Assembly (NCBI GenBank): GCA_024236415.1
Contig: JACKKN010000007.1
Location: forward strand, 62,001-126,000
Direction: 5' to 3'
DNA length: 64,000 nucleotides
Source: Hyphomicrobiales bacterium
Lineage (GTDB): Bacteria > Pseudomonadota > Alphaproteobacteria > Rhodospirillales > JACKKN01
Shown: positions 24,714 to 32,008 of the stretch, piece by piece
How the letters are laid out: every line of letters begins with the position of its first letter
Position numbering within the stretch: the first letter of the stretch is position 1
Notes under the pieces: model-generated
Told to the model about the DNA's origin: nothing
Databases searched by the model: none
Seen by the model: the letters and a program-made list of their open reading frames with translations, nothing else
Made by a program: the position numbers and the translations under genes

Positions 24714-27700
24714 CTACGATCCGCCGCCGTCCAGCACCCGGGCCAGGCAGCGGCCCAGGGCGTCCTTGGTCAGGGGCTTCTTCAGGTGGTCGCGGAACAC
24801 CGACAGGTCGACGGTCTTGGCCAGGGTTTCCAGGCCGTGGCCGGTGGCCAGGACCACCGGCAGGTCGGCGCGGGTGCGGGCCACGGCGCGGGCCACCTCG
24901 GCGCCGCCCATGGCCGGCATGGTCTGGTCGGTGATGACCACGTCGAACCGCTCGGGCGCGGCGCGCAGGGCGCGCAGGGCCGCCGCCGGGTCCTCGAACA
25001 CCATGCAGCGGTAGCCCAGCTCGGGCAGGACCTGCCGCGCCAGGCTGACCAGGGGCTCCTCGTCGTCGATGAACAGCACCATCTCGCCCCGGCCCTGGCG
25101 CGCCGGCGCCGGGGCGGCGGCGGCCGGCGCCGCCCCGGGCGCCGGGATGCAGGGCAGGTAGACGCGGAAGGTGGTGCCGCGGCCGGGCTCGCTGTCCACC
25201 TCCACCGTGCCGCCGTGGCCGCTGACGATGCCGTGCACCACCGACAGGCCCAGGCCCGTGCCCTTGCCCACCTCCTTGGTGGTGAAGAAGGGGTCGAAGG
25301 CCTGGTTCAGGGTGGTGCGGTCCATGCCGGTGCCGGTGTCGGCCACGGTCAGCAGGAAGTAGCGGCCCGGCGGCGGGCCGCCGTTGGCACCGGCGTCGTC
25401 GTCCTCCTGGGCCAGGTCCACTAGGTCCAGTCCCACGTCCATGACCCCGCCGCCGGGCATGGCGTGGGCGGCGTTGGTGCACAGGTTGACCACCACCTGG
25501 TGGATCTGGGTCGGGTCGGCCAGGGCCTCGACCCCCGCCGCGGCGATGGCCTTGCGGATCTCCACCGACGCCGGTGTCGAGGCGCGGATCAGGTGCATGG
25601 CCTCGTTGACCACCAGGTTCAGGTCCACGGCGCGCTTCTCGCTGCCGCCGTGGCGGCCGAAGGCCAGCATCTGGTCCACCAGGGCCACCGCCCGGGTGCC
25701 GGCCTCGCGCACCCGGTCCAGGTGCGCCAGGGCCGGCGAGTCGGCCGGCAGGGAGCCGCGCGCCAGGTCCGAGAAGCCCAGGATGGCGCCCAGGATGTTG
25801 TTGAAGTCGTGGGCGATGCCCCCGGCCAGGGTGCCGATGGCCTCCATCTTCTGGGCCTGGCGCAGCTGCCGCTCCAGGGTTTCCTTCTCGGCCTCGGCGC
25901 GGCGGCGTTCGGTGATGTCGGTGATCGACCCGGCGATGCGGTACACGCGGCCGTCGCCGCCGCGCAGGCCCAGGCCCCGGGTCGAGATCCAGCGGTAGGC
26001 GCCGCCGGCGCCGCGCAGGCGGTGCTCGATGTGGAAATAGGGGGTCTCGCCGCGCAGGTGGGCGCGCAGGGCGTCGTCGTGGGCGGCCAGGTCGTCGGGG
26101 TGGATGTGGGGCCGCCATTCGTCGACGGTCAGGGGCTCCTCGGTGGGCGGCAGGCCGATCATCTCCTTCAGGTGCGGCGAGGCGTAGACCAGGCGCCGGT
26201 CCGCGTCGTAGTCCCAGATGCCGGCGTCGGCCCCGGTGGTGGCCAGGCGGAAGCGCTCCTCGCTCTGGCGCAGGGCCTCCTCGCGGTCCTTCAGGGCGGT
26301 GATGTCGGTCCAGGTGATGACCCAGCCGCCCTCGGTGGTGCGCCGTTCGGTGGCGCGCAGCCAGCGGTCGCCGCCCTCGTGCAGGAACTCCACCTCGCAG
26401 GGCGCCCTGCGGTGCAGGTCCAGGCGCCAGCGCGCCGCGTCCACCGGGTCGGCGTCCACGGCGGCGTAGGTGGCCCGCCGGGCCAGGTCGGCCAGCACGT
26501 CCTCCAGCGGTTCGCCGGGCCGGAACAGGGACCGGCCGTCGGCGCCCGGGCCGAAGATCTCGTCGACCCGGCCGTTGACGTAGACGATGCGGTCATCGGC
26601 GTCGGTCAGCACGAAGCCTTCGCGGATGCTTGCCAGGGCGTCGAACAGGCGGGTCTCGGCGGCGGCGGCCTCGCGCTTGGCGGTGACCTCGGCGGTGATG
26701 TCGGTGCCGCTGCCGCGGTAGCCGGCGAAGGCGCCGTCGGCGGCGAAGATGGGGCTGCCGCTGACCCGCACGAACTGGACCTCGCCGTCGCGTTCCAGGG
26801 CCAGTTCCACGTCGCGGAACGGGGCGTGGTCCCCGGCCGGGTCCAGCAGGGCGTCCAGGGGCAGGGGGCTGCTGGTCACCTCGTCGATGCGCCGGCCCAG
26901 CAGGTCGCCGGCGGCGATGCCCGTGGCCTCCTCCATGCGCCGCGACACGCGCGAGATGCGCAGGTCCCGGTCCACCTCCCAGAACCAGTCGGACCCGGCG
27001 CGGGCGATGTCGCGCAGGGCCTCGAGGGCGCGCGAGATGTCGCCCACCTCGTCGCCGCGGTCGGTGAAGGGCACGTCCAGGGCCAGCTCGCCCTGGGAGA
27101 TGGCGGTGACGGCGCCGGTCATGCGGGTGATGCGGGTGGCCAGGCGGCGGCCGATGAGGAAGGCCACCAGGGTGGCCAGGACCGTGGCCGCCAGCAGGGC
27201 CGTGACCATGGCCCTGTCCGCCGTGGCGCGGATGCGCGACAGGTCGCGCTGGGCCCGGAACACGTCGCCCGACAGGCGCGCCGTCAGGTCGTCCAGCAGC
27301 GACTGGGCGGTAAAGAAGGCGGCGTTCAGGCGCGGGCTGCCGACTCGGCCGTCCTGGCTCTCGGCCGCGAACAGCTCGCCATACCGCTGCAGGTCCGACT
27401 TCACCTGGCGGATGGCCGGGGCCAGGTCCGGGTGCGACGCCTCGGCCTCCACCTGGTCCAGGTTGTCGATGGCGGCGTGCACCAGGTTCTGCTGGTAGGC
27501 GCGGTCCGCCTCCTTGGGGAAGTCCCAGTAGGTCTGCTCGTACTGGCGCGCCGACAGCACGGCGACCCGCGTGCTCTGCACCTCGGCGGCCACGGAAAAG
27601 GCCCGGTCCATGCGCTCGAAGGCGGCATCGACCCGCCGCTCCACCATCACGTAGGCCAGGGCGATCAGCAGGAAGCCCAGGGCCGTGACCATGGCGACCA

Positions 27701-27731
27701 GGGTGACCGTTCCCCCCACTCGTATGTGCAT
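24714..27731 (-). CDS. Membrane hybrid histidine kinase with three PAS domains and a receiver
   Basis: About 1005 residues. Order: membrane helix (about 8-30), periplasmic helical sensor (30-165), second helix (about 172-195), HAMP, PAS with FWEVDRDLRISRVS, PAS with VLTDADDRIVYVNGR, PAS with WDYDADRRLVYASPHL, then a His phosphoacceptor segment GGIAHDFNNILGAILGFSDL. The ATPase domain (N-box NLCTNAAHAM; DTGTGMDRTTL; GLGLSVVHGI) and a C-terminal receiver (MVLFIDDEEPLVS, phosphoacceptor Asp in VVITDQTMPAMGG) follow. The HDFNN form is typical of the HisKA family used by soluble-signal PAS kinases. The ATG at 27731 is preferred over a GTG 36 bases upstream. It is divergent from the duplicated binding-protein operon. 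Confidence 0.9.
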   Translation of the reverse strand: MHIRVGGTVTLVAMVTALGFLLIALAYVMVERRVDAAFERMDRAFSVAAEVQSTRVAVLSARQYEQTYWDFPKEADRAYQQNLVHAAIDNLDQVEAEASHPDLAPAIRQVKSDLQRYGELFAAESQDGRVGSPRLNAAFFTAQSLLDDLTARLSGDVFRAQRDLSRIRATADRAMVTALLAATVLATLVAFLIGRRLATRITRMTGAVTAISQGELALDVPFTDRGDEVGDISRALEALRDIARAGSDWFWEVDRDLRISRVSRRMEEATGIAAGDLLGRRIDEVTSSPLPLDALLDPAGDHAPFRDVELALERDGEVQFVRVSGSPIFAADGAFAGYRGSGTDITAEVTAKREAAAAETRLFDALASIREGFVLTDADDRIVYVNGRVDEIFGPGADGRSLFRPGEPLEDVLADLARRATYAAVDADPVDAARWRLDLHRRAPCEVEFLHEGGDRWLRATERRTTEGGWVITWTDITALKDREEALRQSEERFRLATTGADAGIWDYDADRRLVYASPHLKEMIGLPPTEEPLTVDEWRPHIHPDDLAAHDDALRAHLRGETPYFHIEHRLRGAGGAYRWISTRGLGLRGGDGRVYRIAGSITDITERRRAEAEKETLERQLRQAQKMEAIGTLAGGIAHDFNNILGAILGFSDLARGSLPADSPALAHLDRVREAGTRAVALVDQMLAFGRHGGSEKRAVDLNLVVNEAMHLIRASTPASVEIRKAIAAAGVEALADPTQIHQVVVNLCTNAAHAMPGGGVMDVGLDLVDLAQEDDDAGANGGPPPGRYFLLTVADTGTGMDRTTLNQAFDPFFTTKEVGKGTGLGLSVVHGIVSGHGGTVEVDSEPGRGTTFRVYLPCIPAPGAAPAAAAPAPARQGRGEMVLFIDDEEPLVSLARQVLPELGYRCMVFEDPAAALRALRAAPERFDVVITDQTMPAMGGAEVARAVARTRADLPVVLATGHGLETLAKTVDLSVFRDHLKKPLTKDALGRCLARVLDGGGS

Positions 27732-27800
27732 GGCGCCGACCGTCTCCGCCCTCTCCGCCGCGTCCACCCCGCCGGGGTTCGGGGCCGCGAACCCTTATGG

Positions 27801-27828
27801 TTTGCATTGGATTGACGGCCACTATAGC
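27801..27828 (+). promoter_or_regulatory. Candidate promoter of the sensory operon
   Basis: TTTGCA (27801-27806), 16 bases, TATAGC (27823-27828). The predicted start at about 27835 leaves a 45-base leader to the GTG at 27880. It sits in the 148-base divergent gap with the PAS hybrid kinase. Confidence 0.4.
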
Positions 27829-27879
27829 ATCGAATGAAATCAAAAAACCCGCGAACCGCCCGCTTTGGAGGACCGGAAC

Positions 27880-29322
27880 GTGCTCGCCCGTCTTCCGACC
27901 GCGTTCATGTGCCTGGCCCTGTCGCTGCTGCTGGCGCACCCCGCGCCGGCACGGGCGGACAGCTTCGTGGTGGGGGTCGAGGACACCCGCTACTTCCCCC
28001 ATTACACCTTCGAAAACGGCGCCTACGGCGGCTTCGCGCGCGAGATCCTGGACGCCTTCTTCGCCGCCCACGGCCATACCGTGGAATACCGCGCCCTGCC
28101 CGTACAGCGCCTGTTCAAGACCTTCCTTGACGGCGGCGTGGACTTCAAGTACCCGGACAGCCCGCGCTGGAAGCCCGACCAGAAGGCGGGCCACGCCGTG
28201 CGCTACAGCCGGCCCGTGGTGTCCTACGTGGACGGGGTCAGCGTGCCGCCCCGGGCCCTGGGCCGCGGCATCGACCGGGTCGCGTCGCTGTCCACCGTGC
28301 GCGGGTTCACCCCCGCCGGCTGGCTGGACCGGATCGCGGCCGGCCGGGTCGCCCTGCGCGAAAGCGACAGTTTCCGCGGCGTGGTCGAACAGGCGATCAT
28401 CGGCCGGGTCGACGGCGCCTATGCCAACGTGGACGTCACGCGGGACACGGTGGACCGGGTCCTGGGCAAGCCCGGCGCCCTGGTGTTCGACCCCGACCTG
28501 CCGTTCGAGCGCGGCCGCTACCACCTGTCCACCCTGCGCCACCCCGGGATCCTGGACCAGTTCGACGCCTGGCTGGCGCGCGAGGCGGACCGGGTGGCGG
28601 CCCTGAAGCGCAAGTACCGGGTGGGCGGCGCGGCGCCGACGGCCGAGGTGTTCGTGGTCGGGGTCGAGGACAACCGCTACCTGCCCCACTACGCCTACCT
28701 TGACGGCGAATACCGGGGCTTCGGCCGCGCCATCCTGGACGCCTTCTTCCAGGCCAAGGGGTACCCCTACCGCTACCGCGCCCTGCCCGTGGCGCGCCTG
28801 TTCCGCAGCTTCGTGTGGGGCGAGGTGGACTTCAAGTACCCCGACAACGCCCTGTGGTCCAAGGAGCTGAAGGAAGGCAAGGGGGTGATCTACAGCCTGC
28901 CCATCACCTCGACCACCGACGGGGTCAGCGTGCGCCCCGAGAACCGGGGCAGGGGCCTGGACAGCTTCCGCGTCCTGGGCACGGTGCGCGGGTTCACGGC
29001 CTGGTCGTGGATCGAGCACGTCAAATCCGGCCGCGTCGTGCTCAGCGAGAACGACAGCACCCTGCGCCTGATCCGCCAGGCCATGATCGGCCGGGTCGAC
29101 GGCGCCTTCGCCAACGTCGACGTGATCCAGTACCTGCTGGCCCACGAGCTGAAGAAGCCGGGGGGCCTGGTGTTCGATCCGTCGCTGCCGTTCACGCGCA
29201 GCCACTATCACCTGTCGTCGATCAAGCATCCGCGCATCATCGAGGAATTCAATGAATGGGCGAAAAGCAATGGCGACCTGATCAACGGCCTGAAGAAAAA
29301 ATTTGGTATAAGGATAGAGTGA
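27880..29322 (+). CDS. Secreted protein with two tandem solute-binding (SBP_bac_3-like) domains
   Basis: A 480-residue protein with a signal peptide (residues 1-26, cleavage after ARA) and two clearly homologous halves, about 28-248 and 257-478. Both begin FVVGVED(T/N)RY(F/L)PHY, share ILDAFF, YRALPV-RLF, VDFKYPD, GVSV, TVRGFT, IGRVDGA-ANVDV and LVFDP-LPF-R-YHLS. Each half resembles a periplasmic family-3 solute-binding domain. No permease or ATPase is adjacent; instead a hybrid kinase follows 31 bases later, so a sensing role is likely. GTG at 27880 is chosen because GGAGGA lies 7 bases before it. The DNA of the two halves is also visibly alike. Confidence 0.82.
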   Translation: MLARLPTAFMCLALSLLLAHPAPARADSFVVGVEDTRYFPHYTFENGAYGGFAREILDAFFAAHGHTVEYRALPVQRLFKTFLDGGVDFKYPDSPRWKPDQKAGHAVRYSRPVVSYVDGVSVPPRALGRGIDRVASLSTVRGFTPAGWLDRIAAGRVALRESDSFRGVVEQAIIGRVDGAYANVDVTRDTVDRVLGKPGALVFDPDLPFERGRYHLSTLRHPGILDQFDAWLAREADRVAALKRKYRVGGAAPTAEVFVVGVEDNRYLPHYAYLDGEYRGFGRAILDAFFQAKGYPYRYRALPVARLFRSFVWGEVDFKYPDNALWSKELKEGKGVIYSLPITSTTDGVSVRPENRGRGLDSFRVLGTVRGFTAWSWIEHVKSGRVVLSENDSTLRLIRQAMIGRVDGAFANVDVIQYLLAHELKKPGGLVFDPSLPFTRSHYHLSSIKHPRIIEEFNEWAKSNGDLINGLKKKFGIRIE

Positions 29323-29353
29323 CAGGACCCGGTCCCGAGGAGACGAGGCGCCC

Positions 29354-31930
29354 ATGCTGAGCAGTTGGCGGAGCATATCGGCGAAGTTCATCGCCGCCCT
29401 GCTGCCAACGGTCACGGTCTGCACCATCCTGTTCCTGGGCATCTTCCTGTACGTCAAGTACGGCGAGCTGCAGAAGGCCCTGGGCGCCAAGGTGGAACTG
29501 GTGGCCAGCATCCACGCCCTGGCCATCGCCGAACCTCTGTGGACCCTGAACATGGAGAGCGTGCGGCGCAACGTGCGCACCATCTCCATCCACCCCGAGG
29601 TCCTGTGCGCCGAGGTCAACGACACCACCGGCGCGCTGCTGGTCAGCTGGCCCCGGGACTGCGGCCCGGTCCAGGATGCCGGCCATCCCCGCCACACGGT
29701 CGACCTGACCTTCCTGGACGAAAAGGTCGGCACCCTGACGCTGCATTACAGCGACGCCGGCGTGTTCGACGCCCTGTTGCACGAGGTCGAGGTCAGCGCC
29801 CTGCTGTTCGTGCTGCTGGTGGCGGTCACCATCGTCACCGCCTTCCTGGCCCTGCGCGGCATCGTCGGCACGCCCCTGGGGCGGCTGATGGAGTCCATCC
29901 GCGGCGCCGAGCGCGACCACGTGCGCCGGCCCGTGGACTGGACCTCGGGCGACGAGATGGGCCGCGCCATCGCCGCCTACAACACCATGATCCAGCAGGT
30001 GGACCAGCGCACCGTCGAGCTGGAGGCGGCGCGCCGCCAGGCCGAGGAGGCGACCCAGGCCAAGTCCGCCTTCCTGGCCACCATGAGCCACGAGATCCGC
30101 ACCCCCATGAACGGGGTCCTGGGCATGCTGGAAATCCTGGCCCAATCGCGCCTGGACGGCGAACAGCGCAAGACCGTGCAGACGATCCAGGAATCGGCGG
30201 CGTTCCTGCAGCGGATCATCAACGACGTGCTGGACTTCTCCAAGATCGAGGCCGGCAAGCTGGTGCTGGAAAGCGTGCCGCTGTCCATCGCCGACATCGT
30301 CGAGGGGGTGGGCGAAGCCCTGGTGCCGGGGGCCGAGAAGAAGGGCCTGGGCCTGGTCACCTTCGTCGATCCCGACCTGCCGGCGGCGGTCCTGGGCGAC
30401 CCCCTGCGCCTGCGCCAGATCCTGTTCAACCTGGGCGGCAACGCCGTGACCTACAGCGAGACCGGCAAGATCACCATCCGCGCCGACCGGGAAGCGGCCG
30501 CCGATGGGCGCACGGTGGTCTGCTTCCGCGTCGTCGACACCGGCATCGGCATCGCCCCCGACGTCAAGGACCGCCTGTTCCGGCCCTTCACCCAGGCCGA
30601 CGAGTCGACCACCCGGCGCTTCGGCGGCACCGGGCTGGGCCTGTCCATCTGCCGTCGCATCGTCGACCAGATGGGCGGGCTGATCGAACTGGAAAGCGAG
30701 GTCGGCGCCGGGTCCACCTTCTTCGTCACCCTGTCCTTCGATCCGGCCCCGCCGCCGCCCGCCGGTGCCGGTGCCGGTGCCGGTGCCGACGTCGCCGGCC
30801 TGCGGGTGCGCCTGTCCCTGCGCGACGGCGACGAGGCGGCCTTCCTGGCCCGCTACCTGGCCGCCGCCGGTGCCGAAGCCGTGCCGGACGCCGCCGCCGA
30901 CGTCACCGTCACCGACCTGCCCGACGACTTCACCCACGACCCGCGCCGGGTGGTGGCCCTGTGCCCCGACCACCACGGCGCCACCCACGCCAACCTGCTG
31001 TCGGCCGGGTTCGCCGACGCCCTGACCCGGCCGGTGCGCCGCGACGCCTTCCTGGCGGCCCTGGCGGTGGCCGCGGGGCGCCGGCAGCGATCCGCCCTGC
31101 GCCTGGCCGAGGCCGGCCGGCCCCTGGCCCAGATGCTGGCCGCCCCGTCCGAGGCGCAGGCCCTGGCCGCCGGCCAACTGATCCTGGTGGCCGAGGACCA
31201 CCCCACGAACCAGGAGGTGATCCTGCGCCAGTTGAACCTGCTGGGCTTCGCCGCCCGGGTGGTGGCCGACGGCCGCGCCGCCGTCGCCGAGCTGTCGGAC
31301 AAGCCCTATGGCGCCCTGCTGACGGACCTGCACATGCCCAACATGGACGGGTTCGAGCTGACCGCCTGGGTCCGCGCCCGCGAGGAACGGGCGGCCGACG
31401 GGGCCCGCCTGCCCATCGTCGCCATCACCGCCAACGCCATGGAGGGCGAGGCCGAACGCTGCCTGGCCGCGGGCTTGGACGACTATTTGAGCAAGCCGGT
31501 GGAACTGGCCCGCCTGGAAAAGGTCCTGGCCCGCTGGCTGCCCGACGCCCGCGACCTGGCGCGGATCGTGCCGGCGCCGCCGCCGGCCGGCGACGCCGAC
31601 GGCACGCCGGTGGACATGCGGATCCTCAAGGGGCTGTTCGGCGACGATCCGGCCCTGCTGCGGGCCACCCTGGGCAACTTCGTCACCGCCGCCAACCGCG
31701 ACCACGAGGCCCTGAAGGCGGCCATGGCCGGCGGCGAGGCGCGCCAGGTCACCGAGGCGGCGCACAAGCTGAAGGGCGCCGCCCGCACCGCCGGGGCCAA
31801 GCTCCTGGCGGAAACCGGCCAGGCCCTGGAACGCGCCGCCACCGCCGGCGACTGGCCGGCCATGGAACGCCAGTTGGCGCAGATCGGACCGCAGATTGAG
31901 GAGCTGGAAGCCTTCGTCGCCAAACTGTAA
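29354..31930 (+). CDS. Membrane hybrid histidine kinase with receiver and Hpt domains
   Basis: An 858-residue phosphorelay kinase. Two membrane helices (about 10-34 and 148-172) bracket a periplasmic domain of about 110 residues. Then come HAMP, HisKA with FLATMSHEIRTPMNGVLGML (His at about 245), the ATPase domain (DTGIGIAPDVKDRLF, GTGLGLSICRRIV), and a degenerate receiver-like region after a Gly-Ala linker. A full receiver follows (ILVAEDHPTNQEV, Asp in LLTDLHMPNMDGFE), then a C-terminal Hpt domain with AHKLKGAARTAG. Phosphate should run His-Asp-His and out to a separate receiver; the next gene starts with one. It is co-directional with the duplicated binding protein. Confidence 0.9.
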   Translation: MLSSWRSISAKFIAALLPTVTVCTILFLGIFLYVKYGELQKALGAKVELVASIHALAIAEPLWTLNMESVRRNVRTISIHPEVLCAEVNDTTGALLVSWPRDCGPVQDAGHPRHTVDLTFLDEKVGTLTLHYSDAGVFDALLHEVEVSALLFVLLVAVTIVTAFLALRGIVGTPLGRLMESIRGAERDHVRRPVDWTSGDEMGRAIAAYNTMIQQVDQRTVELEAARRQAEEATQAKSAFLATMSHEIRTPMNGVLGMLEILAQSRLDGEQRKTVQTIQESAAFLQRIINDVLDFSKIEAGKLVLESVPLSIADIVEGVGEALVPGAEKKGLGLVTFVDPDLPAAVLGDPLRLRQILFNLGGNAVTYSETGKITIRADREAAADGRTVVCFRVVDTGIGIAPDVKDRLFRPFTQADESTTRRFGGTGLGLSICRRIVDQMGGLIELESEVGAGSTFFVTLSFDPAPPPPAGAGAGAGADVAGLRVRLSLRDGDEAAFLARYLAAAGAEAVPDAAADVTVTDLPDDFTHDPRRVVALCPDHHGATHANLLSAGFADALTRPVRRDAFLAALAVAAGRRQRSALRLAEAGRPLAQMLAAPSEAQALAAGQLILVAEDHPTNQEVILRQLNLLGFAARVVADGRAAVAELSDKPYGALLTDLHMPNMDGFELTAWVRAREERAADGARLPIVAITANAMEGEAERCLAAGLDDYLSKPVELARLEKVLARWLPDARDLARIVPAPPPAGDADGTPVDMRILKGLFGDDPALLRATLGNFVTAANRDHEALKAAMAGGEARQVTEAAHKLKGAARTAGAKLLAETGQALERAATAGDWPAMERQLAQIGPQIEELEAFVAKL
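30761..30788 (+). repeat. Hexamer repeat in the kinase linker
   Basis: GCCGGT is repeated four times in a row plus a partial copy, encoding alternating Gly-Ala in the linker between the ATPase and receiver-like domains of the hybrid kinase. In-frame changes in copy number would vary linker length without breaking the protein. Confidence 0.8.
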
Positions 31931-32008
31931 GCCTGGCCGCGGTTGCCCATCGGCGGCGAAGGCGTCACAATCGGGGCCCATGGTTGCGGGCGCGGGAAGC
32001 GAGGCGAG

